Assembly (NCBI RefSeq): GCF_036488675.1
Contig: NZ_CP133148.1
Location: 806,001 to 870,000 of the forward strand
Source of the DNA: Sinorhizobium chiapasense
GTDB lineage: Bacteria; Pseudomonadota; Alphaproteobacteria; Rhizobiales; Rhizobiaceae
Length of the DNA: 64,000 nucleotides
Direction: 5' to 3'
The notes beneath the pieces were generated by a model. That model had not been told where the DNA came from. It searched no databases and saw nothing but the letters and a program-made list of their open reading frames with translations. A program made the position numbers and the translations under genes. Positions 52,725 to 61,639 of this stretch are shown one piece after another (within the stretch, counting starts at the first letter, position 1; each line of letters begins with the position of its first letter).

Positions 52725-53738
52725 TCAAAATCCTTCCAGGACGAGCTTGCCGCGCGTGCGGCCTGTCTCGATCATTTGATGCGCTTTCTTGAGTGTCGCG
52801 GCGTTGATCGGGCCGAGCGTTTCCGTCAGCGTCGTGCGGATCTTGCCGCTGTCGACCAGTTCAGCGACCCGGTTGAGGAGGTTGTGCTGCTCGATCATGT
52901 CGGGCGTTTTGAACAACGGGCGGGTAAACATCATCTCCCAGTGGGTCGATACCGCCTTGCGCTTGAATGGCATGACATCGAGCATCGGAAGATCGTCGAT
53001 GAGGGCGAAGCGCCCCTGCGGTGCGATCAGCTTGACGATCTCGCCGATATGCTTGTCGGTATTGGTGGTCGAGAACACAAAGGCGGGTGCACCAAGCGCA
53101 AGCTGCTCGATCTCGTCGGCAAGCGGCCGGCTGTGGTCGAGAACTTGGTGAGCGCCGAGCGTCAGTGCCCAGTCGCGGGTTTCGGGCCGAGAGGCGGTTG
53201 CGATCACGGTGAGGTTCGTCAATGCGCGCAGCAATTGTATCGCGATCGATCCGACGCCGCCTGCGCCGCCTATGATCAACACGGCATTGGCGGCGCCCGG
53301 CACCGGATCAGTGATCTTGAGACGGTCGAACAACGTTTCCCAGGCGGTGATCGCTGTCAACGGGAGCGCCGCGGCCGCGGCAAACGCGAGCGACGTCGGC
53401 TTTCGGCCGACGATGCGCTCGTCGACAAGATGAAACTCGGCATTGGTACCGGGTCGGTCGAGAGAACCGGCATAGAACACCTCGTCCCCTTCTTGAAATA
53501 GCGTGACTTTCGGACCGACGGCCTTGACGACGCCGGCGGCGTCCCAGCCGAGAACCTTCAATTGGTCCGGCTCCGGCTGAACGCCTGCGCGCACTTTCGC
53601 GTCGACGGGATTGACGGAGACCGCCTTGATCTCGACCAGCAGATCGCGGCCCTCTGGCGAAGGCATTGGCAGATCGATATCGATCAATGCGGTTTCCGCC
53701 GTGATCGGTTGCGGTGTCTTGTAAGCGATGGCACGCAT
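52725..53738 (-). CDS. Zinc-type alcohol dehydrogenase-like NADPH:quinone oxidoreductase
   Basis: 337 residues from the ATG at 53738, preceded by AAGGAGCATTCC on the minus strand. A medium-chain dehydrogenase fold: an N-terminal GroES-like domain (VNPVDAKVRAGVQ; VLGWDAAGVV) and a cofactor site VLIIGGAGGVGSIAIQLLRAL near 152-172. The catalytic zinc cysteine is missing, as in the quinone oxidoreductase/ZADH family. It is divergent from an HxlR regulator gene, the usual pairing for quinone or electrophile stress response. Confidence 0.85.
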   Translation of the reverse strand: MRAIAYKTPQPITAETALIDIDLPMPSPEGRDLLVEIKAVSVNPVDAKVRAGVQPEPDQLKVLGWDAAGVVKAVGPKVTLFQEGDEVFYAGSLDRPGTNAEFHLVDERIVGRKPTSLAFAAAAALPLTAITAWETLFDRLKITDPVPGAANAVLIIGGAGGVGSIAIQLLRALTNLTVIATASRPETRDWALTLGAHQVLDHSRPLADEIEQLALGAPAFVFSTTNTDKHIGEIVKLIAPQGRFALIDDLPMLDVMPFKRKAVSTHWEMMFTRPLFKTPDMIEQHNLLNRVAELVDSGKIRTTLTETLGPINAATLKKAHQMIETGRTRGKLVLEGF

Positions 53739-53839
53739 GGAATGCTCCTTTGCAAATTGAACAGGAGCTAGGTGAGCATTATATGCCACGAGCGCAAGAA
53801 TGCACAAACTTGGCCTATAGTGTCGAAAAGGATACTGTT

Positions 53840-54247
53840 ATGTCCCGCCCTCGTGCGAAACTGACGAACACATTCCCTGGTTGTCCGGTGGAGTCGGCGC
53901 TGAGCTTCATCGATGGCAAATGGAAGGGCGTCATCCTCTATCACCTGATGGTCGAAGGCACCTTGCGCTTCAGCGAGTTGCGCCGGCGGGTGCCGAGCGT
54001 GACGCAGCGCATGTTGACCAAACAGCTTCGGGAATTGGAGGAGGCGGGCCTTCTGTCGCGTACGGTCTTTCCTGTCGTCCCGCCGCGTGTCGACTATGCG
54101 TTGACGCAGAGGGGCGAGAGCTTGAGGCCCGTGATCATGGCGCTGAAGGCCTGGGGCGACGAACACGTTTGCTGCGACACAGGTCAGATCGTGCTCAAGC
54201 CCATGGGCGATCGATCGACCGCCGCGCAAGAGCTGCCGCCCGCCTGA
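53840..54247 (+). CDS. HxlR-family transcriptional regulator
   Basis: About 135 residues from the ATG at 53840 (AAGGAT seven bases upstream); ATG at 53783 is an alternative. The HxlR winged helix reads CPVESALSFIDGKWKGVILYHLMVEGTLRFSELRRRVPSVTQRMLTKQLRELEEAGLL, with the conserved N-terminal cysteine that senses aldehydes or quinones in relatives such as HypR and QorR. The 100 bases between it and the divergent dehydrogenase gene should contain its operator. Confidence 0.9.
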   Translation: MSRPRAKLTNTFPGCPVESALSFIDGKWKGVILYHLMVEGTLRFSELRRRVPSVTQRMLTKQLRELEEAGLLSRTVFPVVPPRVDYALTQRGESLRPVIMALKAWGDEHVCCDTGQIVLKPMGDRSTAAQELPPA

Positions 54248-54336
54248 TTCCCGCTTAGGGCCTCTGGAAACGCCGACTGCCGTGCTTATCTGTGACCTGA
54301 CAAGTTTGACCGAGGTCATGGAGAAAACGACATTTC

Positions 54337-55236
54337 ATGAAAGTCAAAGCCATCTTCAATCGGGATGGGGGAACGTTCCGCACGACGGACATGAGGGCCT
54401 ACGGCAGGAGGGTGGAAGAGGTCTTTCGCGCTGCCGGACATGAGATCGAAGTCGCCGTTGTCGAGGCCGTTGACATGCGGGATATGCTGGAACGGGCCTG
54501 CCGGCGGGGCGATCTCGATGCGATCGTTGCCGGCGGCGGCGACGGCACGATTTCGGCAGCGGCTGCAGTCGCATGGAAGAACGGCATGCCACTCGGCGTC
54601 ATCCCGGCTGGGACGATGAACCTTTTCGCGCGCTCGTTGAAGCTGCCGCTCGATATCTGGAGGGTGCCGGAGGTTCTTGCTCATGGCAGGATCATCAATG
54701 GCGATATCGGCAGCGCCGACGGCCGCGCCTTTGTCCATCAGTTTTCCATGGGCCTGCATGCCCGTTTGGTCCGGTATCGTGAATCCTATCGTTTCGCCTC
54801 GCGGCTTGGAAAGATCGGTGCAAGCACGCGCGCGGCGGTCGGCGTTATTTTCAACCCACCGGATTTTGAAATCGAGTTCGATGCCGACGGTCACAGGGAG
54901 CGCCGGCACGTGTCGGCGATTTCGGTGTCGAACAACCATTTCGGCCATGCCACGATGATGTACGCGGATAACGTGACGAGCGGGCATCTCGGCTTCTACA
55001 CCGCGCCGCCTTTGAAGCCTGCCGGCGTCGCGAGGCTTGCCTTCGATATCCTGCGCGGCAAGTTCCGCGCGAGCCCCTTGATCACGGAGATGAGCGCCAT
55101 CGCAGTCGATCTGCACTTCCCGAAGGTCGACCGAAAGATCAATTGCGTCATCGACGGCGAACTTCTGCCGATGGGGCGGGACGTGGCGCTACGCATTCAT
55201 CCCGGCGAACTGAAGCTGCTGGTCGGCACGCAATGA
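54337..55236 (+). CDS. Diacylglycerol kinase-like lipid kinase
   Basis: 299 residues with the DAGK catalytic core: VKAIFNRDGGTF at the N-terminus and the nucleotide-binding VAGGGDGTISAAAAVAW near 64-80, with GVIPAGTMNLFARSLKLP following. The C-terminal part contains CVIDGELLPMG, typical of YegS/BmrU-like kinases. The substrate could be diacylglycerol, ceramide or another lipid. Its stop lies a few bases before a RIME-like repeat. It may be unrelated to the convergent glycosyltransferase genes that follow. Confidence 0.85.
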   Translation: MKVKAIFNRDGGTFRTTDMRAYGRRVEEVFRAAGHEIEVAVVEAVDMRDMLERACRRGDLDAIVAGGGDGTISAAAAVAWKNGMPLGVIPAGTMNLFARSLKLPLDIWRVPEVLAHGRIINGDIGSADGRAFVHQFSMGLHARLVRYRESYRFASRLGKIGASTRAAVGVIFNPPDFEIEFDADGHRERRHVSAISVSNNHFGHATMMYADNVTSGHLGFYTAPPLKPAGVARLAFDILRGKFRASPLITEMSAIAVDLHFPKVDRKINCVIDGELLPMGRDVALRIHPGELKLLVGTQ

Positions 55237-55240
55237 AATG

Positions 55241-55295
55241 AATGCAAAGTGCTACAGCGTCCTTTTGCGCGTCTGACAGACGGGCGGCGCTGTAG
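55241..55295 (+). repeat. RIME-like palindromic repeat, module 2 (copy 6)
   Basis: AATGCAAAGTGCTACAGCG, then TTTTGCGCGTCTGACAGACG and GGCGGCGCTGTAG. The GATA loop is changed and the inner stem shortened. It completely fills the gap between the lipid kinase stop and the convergent glycosyltransferase stop at 55300. Confidence 0.8.
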
Positions 55296-55299
55296 AGGC

Positions 55300-56808
55300 T
55301 TACTGGCCTGCGACCGCGTCTTGTTCGCCGATCCAGATGTAGTTGAACGCGTATCGTTGCGAATCGTGGCCGTAGAGATAGGGGAGGGCCACGGAGCGCG
55401 GATTCCTTCCCGTTTCCGGGATGCCGAATGCCTTCAAGGCGTTCTTCAGAATCTCGGGAGTAGCCAGCGCCTTGTTCTCCTCGCCGCGCCAGACCACGAG
55501 AAGGGGCCGTTTGGACATATCGGGCGCAGGCACATTCGAAAGATTGGGCATGGTGACCAAGGCATCGCGCAATTGTGTGCGGATATTGCCCGCCAATTGC
55601 TTGTCGCCCGTCAAAACGAGCGCCGGCTGTTGCCCTTCGCCCTGAGCGATGGCTTCGACAAATGCCCCATAGGGAATGTTCAGCCTCGAATAATCGCCAT
55701 ACCAGGGCCGCACGATCACCCGGGCCGACACGACCACGAGCGCGCCGACGGCCATGATCCCGACCAGCAGCAAAAACCGTCCGAGATAGCCGGACAAATC
55801 GATGTTCGCCGCCTCGATCTTGAGACAGAGATAGAGCGGAAGCAGGACGAGAAACAGCACGAGCCATTTCTCACGAACATGCGTTGCGCTCACGCCGAGA
55901 ACGATCAGCAGCACGGCAAAGAGGCAGAGCAAAATCATGCGCCCGACGACCCGGGTCCATTGGCTTTCGGCCCGCCAGATCGCTCCAATCTTCGTGCGAA
56001 AGACGAGTCCGAAGAGGAGCAGCGTCACGACGCTGCCGCCGATGATCGCCGAGGCGAGCGCTAGGACCCCGTGGGTTGCTTGCAGGAGTCGCCCCTCCAC
56101 CTCGCGTTCCTTCATCTCGTTCAACGTTCCGCTCGACGCGGAATCGAGATTCTGAAGCACCCAGTAACCGTGCGGCAAGGCAATGAGGCAGGCGACCGCA
56201 ATGGCCGCGAGCACCCGCCAATCGAAGATGCGGGCGCGGAGGTCCCGCTCAGGGAGCACGGCAATGATCGCGGCGACCGGCACGAGGACGAAGTTGTACT
56301 TCGAGATCACGCCGATCCCGACGGCGGCGCCTGTAAGCAGATAGGAAGAGAGGCTCGGTCGCGTGAGTGTCAGCAGGAAGCCGTAGAGGAAAAGCGAAAC
56401 GGCGAAAAGCGCAGCCACCGTGTGCGAGAGATCGCGTTGCGCCAGCAGGAAAACCGGCGGCAATGTCAGGACGCCGAGCATCGCGATCGCCGAAAGGCGC
56501 CTGTCAGTAAGAACGAGGCGCGCAGCGAGACCATAAAACAGACAGCAAAGGAAGAGGAGCCCGTTCTTGAGGACCGTCATGGCCGCAAGCGACGTGCCGA
56601 ACAATTGGCCCAAGCCGTATTGCAGCCAGTTGTAAAATGGAGGCTGTGGCCCATAGCCCAGTTGCAGGAACTGCGACAGAAAAGCCTGCTCCGCCTCATC
56701 GATCTCGAGCGAATTGGAGACCGCAAGACGCAGCAGAACGCACAGCAAGAAATAACCCGAAACGGCAAGGAATACCGTGTCTGGGCGCCGATTGACGGTG
56801 TCAAGCAT
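55300..56808 (-). CDS. GT39/GT83-type membrane glycosyltransferase
   Basis: 502 residues with about eleven helices and a soluble C-terminal domain. The start region has LEIDEAEQAFLSQFLQLGYGPQPPFYNWLQYGLGQLFG, where the acidic DE pair in the first periplasmic loop is the catalytic signature of PMT/ArnT-type enzymes that use polyprenyl-phosphate sugars. It overlaps the upstream polyprenyl-phosphate sugar synthase gene by eight bases. That pairing is seen in ArnT-like and rhizobial Rgt galacturonosyltransferase systems, so it may add galacturonate to LPS core or lipid A; the exact sugar is inference. Confidence 0.75.
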   Translation of the reverse strand: MLDTVNRRPDTVFLAVSGYFLLCVLLRLAVSNSLEIDEAEQAFLSQFLQLGYGPQPPFYNWLQYGLGQLFGTSLAAMTVLKNGLLFLCCLFYGLAARLVLTDRRLSAIAMLGVLTLPPVFLLAQRDLSHTVAALFAVSLFLYGFLLTLTRPSLSSYLLTGAAVGIGVISKYNFVLVPVAAIIAVLPERDLRARIFDWRVLAAIAVACLIALPHGYWVLQNLDSASSGTLNEMKEREVEGRLLQATHGVLALASAIIGGSVVTLLLFGLVFRTKIGAIWRAESQWTRVVGRMILLCLFAVLLIVLGVSATHVREKWLVLFLVLLPLYLCLKIEAANIDLSGYLGRFLLLVGIMAVGALVVVSARVIVRPWYGDYSRLNIPYGAFVEAIAQGEGQQPALVLTGDKQLAGNIRTQLRDALVTMPNLSNVPAPDMSKRPLLVVWRGEENKALATPEILKNALKAFGIPETGRNPRSVALPYLYGHDSQRYAFNYIWIGEQDAVAGQ

Positions 56809-57799
56809 CGGCCTGGTCCTGCTCGAAGACCTGGCGCACGATATAGCTTGTCGTCTCGTCGTCGCGGAAATAGGCGCGGGCCATCATTTCCGAAAGGATG
56901 CCGGTGGTGATGAGTTGGATCGAGGACAGGAACAGCATCACGCCGACAATCAGCATCGGGCGGGTACCGATGTCATTGCCGAGAATGAACTTGTCGATAG
57001 CCAGATAGAAGAGGATGAGTGCGCTCAAGCCGCCGGTCGCAAGCCCGATGGATCCGAAAAAGTGGCCCGGGCGCGCCTTGTAGCGCATGAAGAAGAGTAC
57101 GGCCAGGAGGTCGAGTATCACGCGGAACGTGCGCGAGATGCCATACTTCGACGCGCCGAAGTGGCGGGCGTGATGGGTGACCGGCATCTCGCCGATCCGG
57201 CTACTGGGCACGACACCGGCGACCCACGCCGGGATGAAGCGGTGCATTTCGCCCATCAGCTTGACTTGCTTGATGATCGAGGCGCGATAGACCTTCAGGC
57301 TGCAACCATAGTCATGGAGCCTCACTCCGGTGATCTTGCCGATCAGCCGGTTGGCACACCATGAGGGAATTTTTCTGAGCAGCAGGCCGTCCCGGCGGTT
57401 CTTTCTCCACCCGACGAGCAGGTCCAGTTGGCGTTCTTCGATCGCCGCGACCATGCGCGGAATGTCAGCGGGGTCATTCTGCAGGTCGCCGTCAAGCGTC
57501 GCGATCAGTCGTCCGGACGCCGCGTCGATACCGGCCTGCATGGCGGCGGTCTGACCGAAATTCTTCTGCAGTTCAATAATCTTCAGCCTCAAGTCCGGAC
57601 GAAAAAGCTCGGCGCGGGCATTGGCAAGCGTACGATCGGTACTGCCGTCATCCACAAGGATCAGTTCCCACGACTGGCTGAAGGCGGTCATTGCGTCGCG
57701 GATCCGTGCGACAAGCGGCCCGACACTGTCCTCTTCGTTGAACACGGGGACGACGACGGACAGCTCGATGGCCTCGATTGTGTCGGCAAGAGCCGTCAT
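56801..57799 (-). CDS. Polyprenyl-phosphate sugar synthase, ArnC/RgtE-like GT2
   Basis: 332 residues from the ATG at 57799. The GT2 domain reads ELSVVVPVFNEEDSVGPLVARI, LILVDDGSTDRTLANARAE and TLDGDLQNDPADIPRMVAAI; DDGS and DGDLQNDP are the dolichyl-phosphate mannose synthase type motifs. Two helices follow near 230-300. It is expected to link a nucleotide sugar to polyprenyl phosphate for the membrane transferase encoded by the next gene. It resembles RgtE of R. leguminosarum, which makes the dodecaprenyl phosphate-galacturonate donor; I hold that assignment at about even odds. Confidence 0.8.
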   Translation of the reverse strand: MTALADTIEAIELSVVVPVFNEEDSVGPLVARIRDAMTAFSQSWELILVDDGSTDRTLANARAELFRPDLRLKIIELQKNFGQTAAMQAGIDAASGRLIATLDGDLQNDPADIPRMVAAIEERQLDLLVGWRKNRRDGLLLRKIPSWCANRLIGKITGVRLHDYGCSLKVYRASIIKQVKLMGEMHRFIPAWVAGVVPSSRIGEMPVTHHARHFGASKYGISRTFRVILDLLAVLFFMRYKARPGHFFGSIGLATGGLSALILFYLAIDKFILGNDIGTRPMLIVGVMLFLSSIQLITTGILSEMMARAYFRDDETTSYIVRQVFEQDQADA

Positions 57800-57916
57800 G
57801 GGTTCTTCAGTGTGGTTCAAGGATGATCTCCGGCGTACTGTCGCAGGTTTTCTTGCACAGTTAACGGTGATAACCAACGTCGAATCGCTTGGTTCAGCAC
57901 AGGAAATCGGCATCGG

Positions 57917-58873
57917 ATGAATTCGGACTGGCAGTTCAGTCGGCGATCGTGGCTTGCACGCAACCGCATGGTGCTGATTTCCGTGGCCGCGATCGCGGCT
58001 TACGCGATCTTCGTCGAATGGGTCTGGGGCTGGCCGACCCTGATGCGCCAGTGGGCCGAAATCGGAATCTGGTCGGTGCTTGCCGCGCTCGGCTTGCTGA
58101 TCTCCACCTACTTCATCCGCTGCTTTCGCATCTACGATTATTTTCCGGAGCATACCGCAGGCCGGTTCCTGCCCCTGTTCCGCGTCACCCAGGTCCACAA
58201 TCTGCTCAACATCATGTTGCCGTTTCGAGCAGGTGAAACGAGCTTTCCCCTGCTGATGCGCTCCGAATTCGGGGTGCCGCTCGTGCACGGCACCTCGGCG
58301 CTCCTCGTCATGCGGCTGCTCGATCTGCATGCCTTGCTGACGGTCGCCGCGATCGGCCTTGTGATCGAGAGGAGTGATGCATTGATCGGCTGGCTGGTCT
58401 GGACACTCGCTTTCATCTCGCCGCTCGCCTTCTTTCTCCTGAAGGGAAAGGTTCTCGCTTTTGTGCGGCGCGTGGCGCCAGCGAAGTTCACGACCGCGCT
58501 GGATGAAGTGGAGGCAGGCCTACCGGACAACGTTTCGGGCTTCCTGCGTGCATGGGCGATGACGACGCTGAACTGGGGCGTCAAGGTGGTGGTTCTCGCC
58601 TGGGTGCTCGCCATCATGGGGGTAGGGCCGCTTGCCGCGTGCTTCGGCGGTGCCCTTGGCGGCGAGCTCTCCTCGGTCCTGCCGGTTCATGCCCCGGCGG
58701 GGGTCGGCACCTATCCGGCTGCGATTGCCGCCGGGGCGATCTCCTTCGGAGCGCCTGGCGATCGCGCCGCCTTGGAGCTGCTGGGCCGGGCCAGCGTCAA
58801 CGCACACCTGCTCGTCATCGTGTCGGCTGTCGCCGGCACGATGCTCTCACTCCTGTTGCGGCGAAAATCGTGA
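57917..58873 (+). CDS. Flippase-like (lysylphosphatidylglycerol synthase TM-domain) membrane protein
   Basis: 318 residues with eight or so helices. Conserved blocks: TYFIRCFRIYDYFPEHTAGRF and the pair LNIMLPFRAGETSFPLLMRSEFG and SSVLPVHAPAGVGTYPAAIAAGA. This is the UPF0104/flippase-like domain of lysylphosphatidylglycerol synthases without the catalytic part. It is divergent, about 120 bases away, from the polyprenyl-phosphate sugar synthase gene, so translocating a lipid-linked sugar is a reasonable guess. Confidence 0.72.
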   Translation: MNSDWQFSRRSWLARNRMVLISVAAIAAYAIFVEWVWGWPTLMRQWAEIGIWSVLAALGLLISTYFIRCFRIYDYFPEHTAGRFLPLFRVTQVHNLLNIMLPFRAGETSFPLLMRSEFGVPLVHGTSALLVMRLLDLHALLTVAAIGLVIERSDALIGWLVWTLAFISPLAFFLLKGKVLAFVRRVAPAKFTTALDEVEAGLPDNVSGFLRAWAMTTLNWGVKVVVLAWVLAIMGVGPLAACFGGALGGELSSVLPVHAPAGVGTYPAAIAAGAISFGAPGDRAALELLGRASVNAHLLVIVSAVAGTMLSLLLRRKS

Positions 58874-58874
58874 T

Positions 58875-60377
58875 CTACTGGAACGAGGTTTCGTAGAAGC
58901 TTCTGAGCTTGCGCGAATGCAACTTCTCGGGCGGCATGGCCGCGAGCTTCTGCAAAGCCAGGATGCCGATCTTCAGGTGCTGGCTGACCTGCGTGCGGTA
59001 AAAGGCGCTCGCCATGCCGGGCAGCTTCAATTCGCCGTGCAGCGGCTTGTCCGATACGCAAAGCAGCGTGCCGTAAGGGACGCGGAAGCGGAAGCCGTTG
59101 GCCGCGATCGTCGCCGACTCCATGTCGAGCGCGATCGCGCGCGCCTGGGACAGGCGTTTGACCGGGCCGCGCTGGTCGCGCAGTTCCCAGTTGCGGTTGT
59201 CGATCGTCGCGACTGTGCCGGTGCGCATGATCTGTTTGAGGTCGTAGCCCTTGTAACCCGTCACCTCCGCAACGGCGTCCTGCAACGCAACCTGCACTTC
59301 CGCGAGCGCCGGCAGCGGAATCCAGACCGGCAGATCGTCGTCGAGCACGTGATCCTCGCGCATATAGGCATGCGCCAGCACATAGTCACCGAGGCGCTGG
59401 CTGTTTCTAAGGCCGGCGCAATGACCGAGCATCAGCCAGACATGCGGGCGCAGCACCGCGATGTGGTCGGTGATCGTCTTGGCGTTGGACGGGCCGACGC
59501 CGATGTTGACCATGCTGATGCCGCCGTGCCCCTTCTTCTTCAGGTGATAGGCAGGCATCTGGGGCAGGCGGGCGAGCGTGTAGTCGGCATCCGGCCTGTC
59601 GGCGCCTGCGGGTGTCACGATGTTGCCGGGTTCGACGAAGGCAGTGTAACCGTTACCGCCCTCCGCCATCTGCTGGCGGGCCCAGGCGCAAAACTCGTCG
59701 ACATAAAACTGATAGTTCGTGAAGAGCACGAAGTTCTGGAAATGCGTCGGGCTGGTCGCCGTGTAGTGGCTGAGGCGGGCCAGCGAATAATCGATGCGCT
59801 GCCCGGTAAACGGGGCAAGCGGCGAGGGTTGACCGGGCCCCGGTTCATAGGACCCATTGGCGATCTCGTCGTCGGTCGTCGTCAGGTCAGGCGCGTCGAA
59901 CAGGTCGCGCAACGGAATGTCGATGGTCTCGGCGGCCGACGCCTCGACATGAGCGCCCTCGCCGAAGGCGAAATGCAACGGTATCGGTGTCGACGATTCG
60001 GATACGGTGACACCCACGCCGTGGTTGCGCATCAGGTGCCCGAGCTGCTCCTTCAGATAGTGGCGAAAGAGCCTTGGTCGGGTGATCGTCGTCGTGTAGA
60101 CGCCGGGTGCGCTGACATATCCGAAGGAAAGCCTGGAATCGACATGGCCGAAGCTGCTCGTTTCGATGCTGACCTGCGGATAGCAGGCACGGAACCGCGT
60201 GAGCGGTGCGTCGCTCTTTCCAAGCCCTTCGAAAGCCTCGCAGAGGAAGCGGGTGTTGCGTTCGTAAAGCGCTTTCAGGCAATCGACGGCCTCGGCCGGA
60301 TCCTCGAAAAGTTGCGGCTCGAATGGTTCAGGGGTTGCGGTGGAGAGAACGGAGTTTGAAGAGATTCGTTTGTTCAT
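58875..60377 (-). CDS. amn: AMP nucleosidase
   Basis: 500 residues. The N-terminal domain (about 1-180) is the AMP nucleosidase-specific part; the C-terminal domain is the nucleoside phosphorylase-like catalytic fold with LMLGHCAGLRNSQRLGDYVLAHAYMREDHVLD and RAIALDMESATIAANGFRFRVPYGTLLCVSDKPLHGELK, where the ME...SDKP elements bind the ribose and base. It hydrolyses AMP to adenine and ribose 5-phosphate and helps control adenylate pools. Length and motifs match E. coli Amn. It begins about 160 bases from the ynfA end. Confidence 0.95.
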   Translation of the reverse strand: MNKRISSNSVLSTATPEPFEPQLFEDPAEAVDCLKALYERNTRFLCEAFEGLGKSDAPLTRFRACYPQVSIETSSFGHVDSRLSFGYVSAPGVYTTTITRPRLFRHYLKEQLGHLMRNHGVGVTVSESSTPIPLHFAFGEGAHVEASAAETIDIPLRDLFDAPDLTTTDDEIANGSYEPGPGQPSPLAPFTGQRIDYSLARLSHYTATSPTHFQNFVLFTNYQFYVDEFCAWARQQMAEGGNGYTAFVEPGNIVTPAGADRPDADYTLARLPQMPAYHLKKKGHGGISMVNIGVGPSNAKTITDHIAVLRPHVWLMLGHCAGLRNSQRLGDYVLAHAYMREDHVLDDDLPVWIPLPALAEVQVALQDAVAEVTGYKGYDLKQIMRTGTVATIDNRNWELRDQRGPVKRLSQARAIALDMESATIAANGFRFRVPYGTLLCVSDKPLHGELKLPGMASAFYRTQVSQHLKIGILALQKLAAMPPEKLHSRKLRSFYETSFQ

Positions 60378-60539
60378 GTCGCATTATAGGCAGCGTGTCC
60401 TGACAAGCAAACGACAAGATTGGAGCGGGATCCGGAAATTTGTGGAGTCGTCTTCCGCCGCGGCCTTGCTTTAACTATCTGGAATCGAACGCCGATTGGA
60501 TCGCGATCCGTCCGGTCCTTCCGTTCCCACTTGCCGGAA

Positions 60540-60860
60540 TCAGCGCGGCCCGGCGAGAATGATCACACTGCCGGCGATCGCCACCGCGACGCCGGTCATG
60601 TCCCAGCGGTCCGGGCGCACACCCTCTGCCAGCCAGAGCCAAACGAGCGAAGTGGCGATATAAACGCCGCCATAGGCGGCATAGGCGCGGCCCGCGGCAG
60701 CCGAATCGATCATCGTCAGGAGCCAGGCAAAAAGCGCGAGCGAGCCCATGCCGGGCGCAAGCCACCAGATGGACTTGCCGAGTTTGAGCCATGCCCAGAA
60801 GGCAAAGCATCCAGCGATTTCGGCAAGAGCGGCGGCGAGATAGATTGCGAATGCAGGCAT
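60540..60860 (-). CDS. ynfA: YnfA/UPF0060 family membrane protein
   Basis: 106 residues with four helices, from the ATG at 60860 with AAGGA eight bases upstream. The sequence [21 protein letters not shown] near residues 12-32 and [22 protein letters not shown] near 60-82 are the conserved family blocks. YnfA-like proteins relate to small multidrug-resistance efflux proteins, and some have been linked to export of cationic compounds. The role here is unknown. Confidence 0.88.
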   Translation of the reverse strand: MPAFAIYLAAALAEIAGCFAFWAWLKLGKSIWWLAPGMGSLALFAWLLTMIDSAAAGRAYAAYGGVYIATSLVWLWLAEGVRPDRWDMTGVAVAIAGSVIILAGPR

Positions 60861-60933
60861 GTTCCAAATCCTTTCCGCGGAAAAGGACCGAAATTTCAAT
60901 CCATGTGCAAGTGGGAGACGGGGCGCGAGCCTA

Positions 60934-61036
60934 CTGCATGTTTCCTAAAACCTAGCCGATTTAAGGACAAAAACATGCAGCAATTCAAAGTGCCACAGCG
61001 TTCTTTGCGCGCCTGACAAGACGCGCGGCGCTGTAG
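60934..61036 (+). repeat. RIME-like palindromic repeat, complete copy (copy 7)
   Basis: Both modules are present and nearly intact: CTGCATGTTTCCTAAAACC, GCCGATTTAAGG and AAACATGCAG for module 1, then CCACAGCG, GCGCGCCTGACAAGACGCGC and GGCGCTGTAG for module 2. It ends four bases before the stop of the 57-residue gene at 61040 and lies upstream of ynfA, so it might form the 3' end of one transcript and the leader of another on the minus strand. Confidence 0.85.
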
Positions 61037-61039
61037 ACG

Positions 61040-61213
61040 TCAACTCATCGCCTGGCGCTGAAGAGTCACGAAGAGGACGAGGCCGGCACCGTTTTTGCCG
61101 ATGCCGAAGCCCGCGGCCTTGGTGTAGGCGACCTCTCCGATCGGCGCCATCAGCAGGCTCGTGAGTATCAGGACCCGGAGCGAGAGAATGGCGGAAGTGG
61201 TGAGAGCGGCCAT
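61040..61213 (-). CDS. 57-residue hydrophobic small protein
   Basis: Reads MAALTTSAILSLRVLILTSL then LMAPIGEVAYTKAAGFGIGK and NGAGLVLFVTLQRQAMS. AAAGGAACCGAAA precedes the ATG on the minus strand, a good ribosome binding site. The first 25 residues form a membrane helix or signal anchor, and the glycine-rich rest has a second hydrophobic stretch. No known family recognised. It abuts a complete RIME-like repeat at its 3' end and lies downstream of another short secreted-type gene. Confidence 0.55.
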   Translation of the reverse strand: MAALTTSAILSLRVLILTSLLMAPIGEVAYTKAAGFGIGKNGAGLVLFVTLQRQAMS

Positions 61214-61229
61214 TTTCGGTTCCTTTGGA

Positions 61230-61273
61230 GCAATTCCAGGAAAAGCGAGTGGCGGTTTTCCGTCCGGAATTGC
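61230..61273. repeat. GCAATTCC-type palindromic repeat, copy 2
   Basis: Outer arms GCAATTCC / GGAATTGC and inner arms GGAAAA / TTTTCC around GCGAGTGGCGG, matching 23811-23854 almost base for base outside the loop. It sits in the 74-base gap between the two short genes. Confidence 0.8.
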
Positions 61274-61287
61274 GTAGTTTCAAGGAT

Positions 61288-61461
61288 CTAGAGCTTGGCT
61301 TGGCAATATTGGGCCGTGTGGGCGGTGCAGTCGGTGAGCGAGCCGAGATAGGTGCTTTGGCGACGGCGCTGCGTATCGGCACTGACCGCGGCAGCGAGCG
61401 TCATTGCGAAGACAACCATCAGGACGCTGATGATGGTGAGGCGCCGAGCGAGAATATCCAT
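61288..61461 (-). CDS. 57-residue secreted small protein with two cysteines
   Basis: From the ATG at 61461: MDILARRLTIISVLMVVFAM then TLAAAVSADTQRRRQSTYLG and SLTDCTAHTAQYCQAKL. The first 28 residues are a signal peptide with an AVSA cleavage site, leaving a mature peptide of about 30 residues with two cysteines nine apart that could form a disulfide. The ribosome binding site (ACGGA) is modest. No family recognised. Confidence 0.5.
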   Translation of the reverse strand: MDILARRLTIISVLMVVFAMTLAAAVSADTQRRRQSTYLGSLTDCTAHTAQYCQAKL

Positions 61462-61639
61462 GGTTCTGTCCGTTGGCTGGAGGCACGTTAAGATCGATTG
61501 ATTGCCTTTTCTCACAACCAAACTGAATTGTTGCTGAGATCTCCGTTCATCTCCGGTTCATCTTCGTGAATTGTTGCAGCCTTGTCTCCGGCAGCGGGCA
61601 TGCCTACGTCTTAGTCCGCGCAACCTCAGGAGAAACAGG

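Noticed and set aside
58632..60359. 575-codon plus-strand open frame across the AMP nucleosidase gene
   Set aside because: Antisense to amn and overlapping the flippase-like gene; composition typical of a GC-rich shadow frame.
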